Below, one piece after another: positions 46,070-53,857 of a stretch of 64,000 nucleotides of DNA. The DNA is taken from contig CACHZY010000004.1 of assembly GCA_902584445.1 (NCBI GenBank), positions 1 to 64,000 of the forward strand, read 5' to 3'. Positions within the stretch are counted from its first letter, which is position 1. Every line of letters begins with the position of its first letter. The position numbers and the translations under genes are program-made. Under the pieces are notes generated by a model. The model was not told where the DNA came from and ran no database searches. It saw only the letters and a list, made by a program, of their open reading frames with translations. The DNA is from an uncultured Bacteroidota bacterium (GTDB lineage Bacteria > Bacteroidota > Bacteroidia > Flavobacteriales > Flavobacteriaceae).

Positions 46070-47038
46070 ATGATAAAATTTTTCTTATATCACACAACAA
46101 TTTACAGTTATACTAATCCTGTTATTGAAAGCACAAATAAAATTCTTCTATACCCCTACAACGACCTATTTCAACAATTGGTAAACCATAGGTTGACAAT
46201 CTCTGGAAATCCTAACGTTTCAACCTACCTTGACGACTATAATAACCGTGTGGGATTTTTTACATATACCCCACCTCATAAATCACTAGCAATTAATTCA
46301 GAGGCCGAAATAATATCTAAAAGTCAACCAGTTTTTGAAGAAAAAATGGAATCAAAAGATCAGTGGAAATATCTAGATGAAATTGGTAATACCGTGGACT
46401 ACTTACCATTCCTTTGCGTTGAAAAAAATGATTCATTAAGTGAATTCAATAGGATTGTTACTGATTTAAAGAAAACCAGCGAAACTCCATATTTGTTTGC
46501 AAGAAACATATGTTTATTTATAAACGAAAACTTCAATTATGAAAAAGGTATTACAAATGTCTTTTCAACAATAGATGAGGTATGGAAAATCAAGACTGGT
46601 GTATGTCAAGACTTCACCAATGTAATGATTCAGCTTTGCAGGACTGCAAAAATACCCTCACGATATGTAAGTGGCTATGTATTTGCTGACGAAGGCCTAA
46701 GAGGAGCTGGTGCAACTCATGCATGGGTAGAAATTTTTATCCCAGGACATGGTTGGCTAGGACTCGATCCAACTAATAATTGTATAGCGGATAAGTTTCA
46801 TATTCGCTTAGCGGTTGGAAGAAATTATGACGATTGCGCTCCAGTTAAAGGAGTTTTTCGGGGAAACGAAAAACAATTTATGGATGTTAGGGTTCAGCTT
46901 GATACAAGAAAAAGAAATTTAAATTATGAACTTATAAACCAAGATGTTGATGTTGAAGAGGTTAAAGAAATAAGTTTCCAAAATAGCTACCAAAAAAATT
47001 TAGAAATGATCCAACAGCAACAGCAACAACAGCAGTAG
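46070..47038 (+). CDS. transglutaminase-family protein with polyglutamine tail
   Basis: Transglutaminase-like cysteine protein of 322 residues. The N-terminal beta domain (FLYHTTIYSYTNPV, residues 4-17) is typical. The catalytic Cys lies in IKTGVCQDFTNV, the His in ATHAWVEIF, and the Asp in LGLDPTNN, so the triad is complete. The ATG at 46070 removes a 25-residue extension that would overlap the alpha-E gene and has no family match. The last residues are a run of eight Gln coded by mixed CAA/CAG. It probably acts as a protease or ligase on the product of the ATP-grasp/alpha-E pair. Confidence 0.9.
   Translation: MIKFFLYHTTIYSYTNPVIESTNKILLYPYNDLFQQLVNHRLTISGNPNVSTYLDDYNNRVGFFTYTPPHKSLAINSEAEIISKSQPVFEEKMESKDQWKYLDEIGNTVDYLPFLCVEKNDSLSEFNRIVTDLKKTSETPYLFARNICLFINENFNYEKGITNVFSTIDEVWKIKTGVCQDFTNVMIQLCRTAKIPSRYVSGYVFADEGLRGAGATHAWVEIFIPGHGWLGLDPTNNCIADKFHIRLAVGRNYDDCAPVKGVFRGNEKQFMDVRVQLDTRKRNLNYELINQDVDVEEVKEISFQNSYQKNLEMIQQQQQQQQ
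47009..47035 (+). repeat. CAG/CAA run coding the polyglutamine tail
   Basis: Eight consecutive glutamine codons at the very end of the transglutaminase gene, followed directly by TAG TAG. The tract is short and mixed, so slippage is possible but limited. Confidence 0.6.
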
Positions 47039-47107
47039 TAGTATTAATTTATTTATTATTTATAAAAAATCACTTTATCTTTACATTATAAATTTAAACT
47101 TTATTAA

Positions 47108-47845
47108 ATGAGTAATCATCTTTCTTTAAGATCGGGAAATCCTGTTCTGTCGAAAAGCACTTTTTCAAACACTGGCAGTATCTCCGAAAAAATGACTATA
47201 AATGGGACAGTAAATAAGACTGCAATTAGTCTTTTACTATTAGTTGGGACAGGGTATTTAACTTTTACAACTATTAATCCAGGTTTACTTATTGGCTGTG
47301 GGATTGGAGGTTTTATTGTTGCAATTATTACTGTTTTCAAGAAGGAGTGGGCACCAATTACTGTTCCCATTTATGCCATACTTGAAGGTGGTCTTTTAGG
47401 TGGTGTTTCATTTATGTATAATAGTTTATATGATGGTATTGTCACAAACGCTATTTTTTTAACTGTTGGTATTCTTCTATCATTGTTAACTGCATACAGA
47501 TCTGGCTATATTAAAGCGACAGAAAATTTTAAGCTTGGTGTATTTGCTGCTACTGGAGGTATTGCAATAGTTTACCTTATAAATTTTATCATGAGTTTTT
47601 TTGGCTCTAGTATGGGCGTGATGCAGATAGATAATGCTTCACCAATGAGCATAGGATTCAGCGCTATAGTAGTCATTATCGCTGCCTTGAATCTTGTTTT
47701 AGATTTTGATTTTATTGAAGAAGGAGCAGAAAAGGGAGCACCCAAATATATGGAATGGTATGGAGCCTTTGGGCTTTTAGTTACCTTAATTTGGTTATAC
47801 CTAGAGATTTTAAGACTACTTGCAAAACTAAACTCTCGTCGTTAA
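47108..47845 (+). CDS. Bax inhibitor-1/YccA family membrane protein
   Basis: Polytopic protein of 245 residues with seven predicted helices. The family pattern is seen in IYAILEGGLLGGVSF, VVIIAALNLVLDFDFIEEGAE and WYGAFGLLVTLIWLYLEILRLL. The acidic residues of the last segment are those that gate Ca2+ leak in the family's BsYetJ model. The N-terminal 35 residues (SGNPVLSKSTFSN) are typical of the Bacteroidota form. The leader has TATCTTTA at 47076-47083, a near-consensus promoter element. Confidence 0.9.
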   Translation: MSNHLSLRSGNPVLSKSTFSNTGSISEKMTINGTVNKTAISLLLLVGTGYLTFTTINPGLLIGCGIGGFIVAIITVFKKEWAPITVPIYAILEGGLLGGVSFMYNSLYDGIVTNAIFLTVGILLSLLTAYRSGYIKATENFKLGVFAATGGIAIVYLINFIMSFFGSSMGVMQIDNASPMSIGFSAIVVIIAALNLVLDFDFIEEGAEKGAPKYMEWYGAFGLLVTLIWLYLEILRLLAKLNSRR

Positions 47846-47908
47846 TATCTTATTTTACAGAAACTATTTCGTTTTTTTCCTTTGTGATTTTAGCTTATTT
47901 TTAGACAC

Positions 47909-49279
47909 ATGAGTTACTGGAAAAACCGAGAAGAAGGCAAAGAAAACCCTGGAATTAACCTCGGTATATTCAGAATACGTTTCCCTTTTATACATTACCG
48001 CTTTGAATGGCCTGATTATTTTCAAGGCCTACTCATGTGTGCTGTCGATCTAGCTGCCATTCCATTAATTATTGAACTACTTGGAATGCCTTTTGAGGCA
48101 GCAATGGCAATTGTGATTCTTAATGGTTTCTTTTATCTACTTCACCATTTATTGGGAGATCCAGTAGTACCAGGGTGGATTACCCCTGCAATCCCTATTA
48201 TTATAGTTTACATAGAGACATTTTCAATAGGTCCTGATCGGGTAAAAGCGTTAATGGCTTTTCAATTTATGCTTGGATTACTATCGGTTTTTCTTGGAAC
48301 AACTAAACTAGCAACTAAAATTATACGTCTAATTCCTTCGGCCATAAAATCAGGAATAATAATTGGTGCAGGAATTGCAGCAGTTACGACCGTTTTCAAA
48401 GCTGGAGGAAGATTTGATATATTTCCATACACTATCACCATATCTGTTAGTATTGCTTTTTATTTAATCTATTCTCAGCACTTTCATCAGAATAAAGAAA
48501 AATATCGTTTACTTAATTTAATTAATAAATTAGGAATCTTCCCAATAATACTTCTCGCTGTATTTATAGCCCCGCTCTTTAAAGAAGCGAATTGGCCGCA
48601 AATAGAATGGGGTTTTTCAAATCCGGACTTTAACCTTTTAATAAGCAATTACACAATTTTTGGAGTAGGATTACCTCCAGTAAGTATGTTTTTAACTGCT
48701 ATTCCCACTGTTTTGGCTACTTATATAGTTTTATTTGGAGATGTTTTACAAAGTAAAGCCATACTAGAAGAGGCAGACAGTCTAAGGGGAGATGAAAAAA
48801 TTGATTACAATTCCAATCGTGCTCATATAATCTTAGGGGCAAGAAATAGTATAATGAGTTTTATTGGTCCTGACGTCACTATGTGTGGTCCTATATGGGC
48901 TGCAATGCATGTAGTTATTGTAGAGCGTTATAAACAAGGAAAAAAAGCTATGCATTCTATAATAGGCGGGAGTGGGTCCTTTAGGTGGGGAACTAATACT
49001 GGACTTTTACTACTACCTATTGTAAGTTTAGTTAAGCCGATTCTTGGAGTAGCATTAGCTTTGACTCTTATAATTCAAGGTTTTGTTAGTGTTCGTGTAG
49101 GGGTACTGGAATCAAAAAGTCAAAAAGATTTAGGTATAGCAGGAGTAACTGCTGCATTACTTGTAGTAAAAGGAGCTACCTGGGCATTTAGTGTAGGGAT
49201 ACTTTTAGTATTTTTATTATACGGTAAAAGTTTTTTTAAAGATGGTGGACAAGACAACAATAGTAAATTTACTATTTAA
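47909..49279 (+). CDS. NCS2/SLC23-like permease
   Basis: Inner-membrane protein of 456 residues with about twelve hydrophobic segments. RFPFIHYRFEWPDYFQGLLM opens the transport domain, DPVVPGWITPAIPIII and GARNSIMSFIGPDVTMCGP look like the half-helix regions of the UraA/SLC26 fold, and FGDVLQSKAI is conserved among nucleobase-type permeases. The substrate is unknown. It is followed 11 bases later by an alcohol dehydrogenase and by a ruined succinate-semialdehyde dehydrogenase, so it may once have served a small organic acid or alcohol pathway. Confidence 0.72.
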   Translation: MSYWKNREEGKENPGINLGIFRIRFPFIHYRFEWPDYFQGLLMCAVDLAAIPLIIELLGMPFEAAMAIVILNGFFYLLHHLLGDPVVPGWITPAIPIIIVYIETFSIGPDRVKALMAFQFMLGLLSVFLGTTKLATKIIRLIPSAIKSGIIIGAGIAAVTTVFKAGGRFDIFPYTITISVSIAFYLIYSQHFHQNKEKYRLLNLINKLGIFPIILLAVFIAPLFKEANWPQIEWGFSNPDFNLLISNYTIFGVGLPPVSMFLTAIPTVLATYIVLFGDVLQSKAILEEADSLRGDEKIDYNSNRAHIILGARNSIMSFIGPDVTMCGPIWAAMHVVIVERYKQGKKAMHSIIGGSGSFRWGTNTGLLLLPIVSLVKPILGVALALTLIIQGFVSVRVGVLESKSQKDLGIAGVTAALLVVKGATWAFSVGILLVFLLYGKSFFKDGGQDNNSKFTI

Positions 49280-49290
49280 AAAAATAATAA

Positions 49291-50418
49291 ATGAATACTA
49301 AAGCGGCAATACTTCACCAGATGGAATTGGAACGACCCTATTCAGTTTCGAATCCGTTAAAAATAGAAGATGTTACTCTTGATGATCCAGGTTTTAATGA
49401 GGTGGTTGTCAAAATAAAAGCAGCAGGTCTTTGTCATTCAGATTTATCTGTTATTGACGGTAACCGTCCTCGCCCGCTTCCAATGGCACTTGGTCACGAA
49501 GCTTCAGGAGTAGTAGTCGAATTAGGTGAAGGAGTCGACAAATTATCAGTAGGAGATCATGTTGTTTTTGCGTTTTTACCTTCCTGTGGTAGCTGTAGAT
49601 ATTGCAATACCGGGCGAGCAGCACTATGCGAACCAGGAGCAGAGGCTAATGGCAAGGGGACTCTTCTAGGAGGCCACAAAAGAATACATAATGAAGGTAA
49701 CTATTACCATCACCATCTTGGTGTTTCAGGTTTTGCAGAATTTGCTGTAGTATCAATTGATTCATTGGTTAAAATTGATCAAGAAATCCCTTTTGAAATT
49801 GCAGCTCTTTTCGGTTGCGCAATAATGACAGGAGTTGGTGCTGTTGTAAATACTGCTCAACTCAAATTTGGCGAAAGTATATTGATAGTAGGTTTAGGCG
49901 GGGTAGGTTTATCTGCAATTTTAGGAGCAAAAGCTGCAGGAGCAAGCAATATAATTGCTGCTGACTTAAATCCCCAAAAAAGAGCTATTGGAAAGAAATT
50001 AGGAGCTCACTACACAATAGATTCCTCAAAGAAAAATGCTTTACAGTTCTTAAAAGATTTATCTGGTGGAGGGGTTGATGTAGCTTTAGAATTTGCAGGT
50101 GCAATTTCTGCACTTGAGTTTGCCTTTCATGCAACAAAAAGAGGAGGGACAACGGTAACTGCTGCACTACCCCACCCTGATGCTAAACTTGAAATTTCTC
50201 CAGTTACTCTTGTGGGCCAAGAGAAAAGCCTAAAAGGTTCTTATCTTGGTAGTTGTATTCCCTCTAGAGATATTCCTGCATATATAGAGTTATATAAAAC
50301 TGGTAGGCTTGATGTTGAGAAATTAATTTCTCATCGTATAAAATTAGAGGACATAAATGATGGTTTTGAAAGATTAGCCCAAGGTGATGCGCTAAGACAA
50401 ATTATTTTATTTGATTAA
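49291..50418 (+). CDS. zinc-dependent alcohol dehydrogenase
   Basis: Medium-chain dehydrogenase of 375 residues. Catalytic zinc ligands are the Cys in GLCHSDLS, the His in LGHEASG and a later Cys in LFGCAIMTG. The structural zinc site is CGSCRYCNTGRAALC. The Rossmann motif VGLGGVGLSAILGAKAAGA ends with an Asp (AADLNPQK), so NAD is preferred. It resembles class III/aryl-alcohol types. Followed by remnants of an aldehyde dehydrogenase that probably took the next oxidation step. Confidence 0.9.
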   Translation: MNTKAAILHQMELERPYSVSNPLKIEDVTLDDPGFNEVVVKIKAAGLCHSDLSVIDGNRPRPLPMALGHEASGVVVELGEGVDKLSVGDHVVFAFLPSCGSCRYCNTGRAALCEPGAEANGKGTLLGGHKRIHNEGNYYHHHLGVSGFAEFAVVSIDSLVKIDQEIPFEIAALFGCAIMTGVGAVVNTAQLKFGESILIVGLGGVGLSAILGAKAAGASNIIAADLNPQKRAIGKKLGAHYTIDSSKKNALQFLKDLSGGGVDVALEFAGAISALEFAFHATKRGGTTVTAALPHPDAKLEISPVTLVGQEKSLKGSYLGSCIPSRDIPAYIELYKTGRLDVEKLISHRIKLEDINDGFERLAQGDALRQIILFD

Positions 50419-50426
50419 ATTTTTAA

Positions 50427-50585
50427 ATGAAAACTAACGACTTAATTTTTGATAGATCTTTTGTTAATGTTAAATGGTCTAACCAAAAAAAACATCTTTT
50501 GGAGGGGTTAAGTTTTCTGGCCTTGGCAGAGAGGGATCTAAATATGGGATTGAAGACTATCTATAAATAAAGTATATGTGTTGTA
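50427..50585 (+). pseudogene. collapsed succinate-semialdehyde dehydrogenase remnant
   Basis: Two ends of a GabD-type aldehyde dehydrogenase joined by a large internal loss. The first part (50427 on, frame 3) reads MKTNDLIFDRSFVNVKWSNQ, like the GabD opening (SFxNGKW). The second part (50492 on, frame 2) reads SFGGVKFSGLGREGSKYGIE, the GabD C-terminal signature, then DYL, an in-frame TAA where relatives have Glu, then IKYMC. The roughly 430 residues in between, with the catalytic Cys, are absent. Reading from the first ATG gives a 47-residue chance ORF that is out of frame with the second part. Confidence 0.82.
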
Positions 50586-50608
50586 GTAATATAATTTAAA
50601 AGATTCGT

Positions 50609-51046
50609 ATGTCTGAAAAAAAATTAATTTCAAGAGAGGACTATCAAAAATTTTATCCTCTCTCAACAAGGTGGATGGATAATGACATGTTTGGGCATAT
50701 TAATAATGTTGTTTACTACTCTTTTTTTGATACTGCAGTTACTCATTTTCTAATTGAAGCTGGATGTTTAAAGATTAAAAACAATCCAATAGTTTTTTAT
50801 GTTGTTCATACAAGCTGTAATTTTATTACAAGCCTCTCCTATCCAGAAGAAATTGAGGCAGGTGTAATGTTAAAGAAAATTGGAAAGACTTCTATTACCT
50901 ATGGGGTCAGTGTATTTAAAAAAGGTGGAATTAGTGCTGCTGCTTATGGAGAGTTTATTCATGTACTAGTCGAACCTAATAGTAATAAACCGACTCCTAT
51001 TCCGGAATATATTAGACAAACAATTCAATCTTTAATGAAAAAATAA
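50609..51046 (+). CDS. acyl-CoA thioesterase (4HBT/YbgC-like)
   Basis: Hotdog-fold protein of 145 residues. STRWMDNDMFGHINNVVYYS is the 4-hydroxybenzoyl-CoA thioesterase signature, with the catalytic Asp in WMDND. It should hydrolyse an acyl-CoA thioester in the cytoplasm; the acyl chain is unknown. It lies 23 bases after the aldehyde dehydrogenase remnant and may have belonged to the same pathway. Confidence 0.88.
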   Translation: MSEKKLISREDYQKFYPLSTRWMDNDMFGHINNVVYYSFFDTAVTHFLIEAGCLKIKNNPIVFYVVHTSCNFITSLSYPEEIEAGVMLKKIGKTSITYGVSVFKKGGISAAAYGEFIHVLVEPNSNKPTPIPEYIRQTIQSLMKK

Positions 51047-51079
51047 AAACTTAGGAAAATAAATAAAATCAATTAATCC

Positions 51080-51106
51080 TTGATAATGTACTTTTTACTA
51101 TATTTA
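51080..51106 (+). promoter_or_regulatory. probable promoter of the kinase-STAS-cyclase operon
   Basis: TTG (51080-51082), a 16-base spacer, and TATATTTA (51099-51106), one base off TAnnTTTG. It lies 26 bases before the ATG at 51133. Confidence 0.35.
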
Positions 51107-51132
51107 TTAACTTGTTAATTAAAAGCAAAAGA

Positions 51133-51561
51133 ATGTCAGAAGCAAATCCAACTGTAGAGCTAAAGCTTCCTATTATTGAAAACATGGAGCTTGTAGCTAC
51201 CCAAACCTCAGAGGTTGTTAGCAAACATATGGATCTCTCTGAAGAAAAGACTAGCGAGATATCTATGGCTTTAATTGAAGCCTGTATAAATGCTTTCGAA
51301 CACTCCGAAACCAAAAGCGAAATTTATATTCACTTTATTATTTCAGATGATAGGCTTACAATTAAGGTAATTGATAAAGGCAAGGGTTTTGATACCTCAA
51401 ATGTCAAAATTCCCAATATTGAAAAGAAACTTAAATCTAATGAGAGAAAGAGAGGCTGGGGAATTTTATTAATAAAAGAATTAATGGACTCTGTAGATTT
51501 CGAGTCCTCTAATGACGGAACAACATTAACCATGGTAAAAAATAAAATTAACAATGAGTAA
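51133..51561 (+). CDS. RsbW-like ATP-binding serine kinase
   Basis: GHKL-fold protein of 142 residues. The N box is EACINAFEHS (49-58), the G1 box VIDKGKGFD (79-87), and the G2 box KRGWGILLIKELMD (106-119). Proteins of this form phosphorylate a Ser in a partner STAS protein and bind a third protein in the free state (partner switching). The gene overlaps the STAS gene by 8 bases, which is strong evidence for pairing. No sigma factor is nearby and Bacteroidota lack SigB, so the controlled partner is probably not a sigma factor; the adjoining cyclase is the candidate. A TTG at 51112 would add seven residues; the ATG at 51133 is preferred. Confidence 0.9.
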   Translation: MSEANPTVELKLPIIENMELVATQTSEVVSKHMDLSEEKTSEISMALIEACINAFEHSETKSEIYIHFIISDDRLTIKVIDKGKGFDTSNVKIPNIEKKLKSNERKRGWGILLIKELMDSVDFESSNDGTTLTMVKNKINNE

Positions 51562-51895
51562 AATTATTGGCACTGAGGAAAAAGGAGGCGTTGTCATTAT
51601 TTCAACTGAGGGGTACCTAAACAAAGATCTTGCTCTAGCTGTAATGGAGGAAGCCTCTACGCATATTGATAATGGCACCATTAATATTTTGATTAATCTC
51701 AGCAAATCGAATATTGTAAATAGTATTGGAGCTTCAATAATTATTGAACTTATTGAGAAACTTCAGGAGGTTAATGGAAGCTTATCGTTTTGTGAACTAC
51801 CCAGTATCATTGAAAAAACTTTCAAAATCATGGGACTCACTAAATACTGTGATACTTTTGAAAATCAGGAGGCTGCGCTTGAACAACTTACTTAA
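51554..51895 (+). CDS. STAS-domain anti-sigma factor antagonist-like protein
   Basis: STAS protein of 113 residues. INLSKSNIVNSIGAS (48-61) aligns with the phosphorylation loop of SpoIIAA/RsbV, with Ser57 at the phosphorylated position, though the usual preceding Asp is Asn. It should cycle between a Ser-phosphorylated form (made by the kinase encoded just before) and a free form (restored by a PP2C phosphatase such as the propeller protein encoded nearby). The cyclase ATG follows its stop with no gap. Confidence 0.9.
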   Translation: MSKIIGTEEKGGVVIISTEGYLNKDLALAVMEEASTHIDNGTINILINLSKSNIVNSIGASIIIELIEKLQEVNGSLSFCELPSIIEKTFKIMGLTKYCDTFENQEAALEQLT

Positions 51896-53857
51896 ATGTC
51901 AAGCTATATTGCCAAGTTTAGTGATCTAATAAAACTAAACACATTAAGCAAAAAACTTGAATTTATTCAGCAGCAACCTGGATTAGAAAGTTTGGGTATT
52001 TCTTATTTCGCTAAAAAGACTTTATTAAAGTATATTGGTGGGTCTGAATTCATTTCACCAAAACCAATTCAGGCAAAAATTAGTCTTGAGGACATATTTG
52101 AGCTTAGTATTAGCCAGTTTAATAAGCTAGGTTTAAATCAGTCTCATAAAAACAACAAAAATTTTAAAGTAATAATTAAAAACCTCTACTTAGGCGAAGA
52201 ACCTGTAGGCTATATTTATTTAAAGATAGAGCGTGAATTTCAAAAAAATCATGAGAATAAAATTGAATCTATTCTTTACCTAGCTGCTCATTTTGACGGC
52301 TTTTTAAGCGCTAAGTATTCTAAATTTAAATCAAAACAACAGGGCAGAGTATTGAGTAACAAATTACTTGAAATTGAATCATTAATTGACCTAACTGAAA
52401 TAATTTATAATCAAAATGATAACGTTGAAGGTCTATTTGAAAATATACTATTTACCTTTATATCAACACTTAACGCCTCTAGTGGAATGATCGTTTTAAA
52501 GGACGAGAAATCAGGTTTTTTTAATGTAATCTCAAAATTTAATATCCCCGGACAAGATTCTTCTCGAAAAATTATAAGGGCTAGTAAGGGAATTTTAAAG
52601 GAACTCAATACAAATATGAATTCTGTTTTGGTTGAAGAAGTAAAGAAATATGAACTTTTGAAGTTTGCTGAAAAAAACTCCTTAGTAGGGCCCTTAGTTT
52701 CAAATAATGGTCTCGTGGGAGCAATTATAATAGCAAATAAAGAGAGTATTTCAGGAATAACACGATTTACAAAAGAGGATTTAAGACTATTTGATAGCCT
52801 TACCAAAAAGGTCAGTTTGGCATATGATAATATTAAGCTAATAGATTCTTTAAAAAACTCTACCAAATTAGTAGATAATATTATGTCATCAATCACAACC
52901 GGGATTATTAAGATTGATTTATTGGGTGAAATTGAATATGTAAATGACTCAGCGGAAAAAGTTTTTGGATTCAATAGTGAGGAAGTTTTACATAATCACT
53001 ACATAGCAATTTTCATAGAAAATAACGACTTAATTTCTTTAATTGAAAAAATTGAAACTGATCCAAAAGTCATCTATGAAAATAATTTTATAATAAAAGA
53101 CCTCAATGGCGAAGAGCGGGAAATTAATTTAACCCTCTCCCCTGTTTTTGCTGAAAATAATGAGTTCTCAGGCCTTGTATTAGCTTTTGAAGACTTATCA
53201 AATGTAAATAAGATAAAGTCAACTTTTAAAAAATACGTTTCTGAGAATATCGTTGACGAATTATTGAATACTGAACAATCTTTAGAATTGGGAGGTGGAA
53301 AGAATAAAGTTTGTATGCTTTTTTGCGACATAAGAGGTTTTACGGCTATGTCAGAAAGGATGAACCCTGAAGATGTTGTAAGTCTATTAAATAATTATTT
53401 TCAGGCAATGATTGATGTAGTTTTTGAAAACAATGGAACACTTGACAAAATTATAGGAGATGAATTAATGGTGCTTTACGGAGTCCCTATTGGGTCAGAA
53501 AATGATCCTCAAAAAGCAGTAAACACTGCAAAAGAGATGTTTATTAGACTTAAGGAGTTCAATAGAGATAATTCTTCAAAAGGTTATCCTGAAATTAAAG
53601 TTGGAATTGGAATTAATTACGGAGAGGTAATTTCGGGGAATATTGGTTCTGATAGACAAATGAATTATACTGTTATAGGAGACAATGTTAATTTAGCAGC
53701 ACGATTGTGCTCTCATGCAAAGCCCGGTCAAATTGTAATCTCTAAGAGTGTCTTTGAAAACCTTGATGATCACAAAGGATTTAAAAGTATGAATCCTATC
53801 GAACTTAAAGGAAAATCAAAAAAAGTGCAGAATTGGATTTTTGATGCAAAAAACTAG
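51896..53857 (+). CDS. GAF-PAS class III nucleotide cyclase
   Basis: Soluble cyclase of 653 residues. Residues 1-150 form an unassigned N-terminal domain, about 160-315 a GAF domain, about 320-440 a PAS domain, and about 468-645 the class III catalytic domain. Metal Asp residues are 478 (LFCDIRGF) and 522 (KIIGDELM). Lys518 and Thr592 (NYTVIGD) occupy the base-recognition sites as in class IIIb adenylate cyclases, and Asn599 and Arg603 the transition-state sites. All residues for activity are present and ATP is the expected substrate. It abuts the STAS gene and overlaps the convergent phosphatase gene by 4 bases. The N-terminal or GAF part may be where STAS or kinase binds. Confidence 0.9.
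   Translation: MSSYIAKFSDLIKLNTLSKKLEFIQQQPGLESLGISYFAKKTLLKYIGGSEFISPKPIQAKISLEDIFELSISQFNKLGLNQSHKNNKNFKVIIKNLYLGEEPVGYIYLKIEREFQKNHENKIESILYLAAHFDGFLSAKYSKFKSKQQGRVLSNKLLEIESLIDLTEIIYNQNDNVEGLFENILFTFISTLNASSGMIVLKDEKSGFFNVISKFNIPGQDSSRKIIRASKGILKELNTNMNSVLVEEVKKYELLKFAEKNSLVGPLVSNNGLVGAIIIANKESISGITRFTKEDLRLFDSLTKKVSLAYDNIKLIDSLKNSTKLVDNIMSSITTGIIKIDLLGEIEYVNDSAEKVFGFNSEEVLHNHYIAIFIENNDLISLIEKIETDPKVIYENNFIIKDLNGEEREINLTLSPVFAENNEFSGLVLAFEDLSNVNKIKSTFKKYVSENIVDELLNTEQSLELGGGKNKVCMLFCDIRGFTAMSERMNPEDVVSLLNNYFQAMIDVVFENNGTLDKIIGDELMVLYGVPIGSENDPQKAVNTAKEMFIRLKEFNRDNSSKGYPEIKVGIGINYGEVISGNIGSDRQMNYTVIGDNVNLAARLCSHAKPGQIVISKSVFENLDDHKGFKSMNPIELKGKSKKVQNWIFDAKN

Noticed and set aside
50427-50570. 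A 47-residue gene after the alcohol dehydrogenase
   Set aside because: Its first part is the gabD start and the rest is out of frame with the gabD end, so it is a by-product of the deletion.
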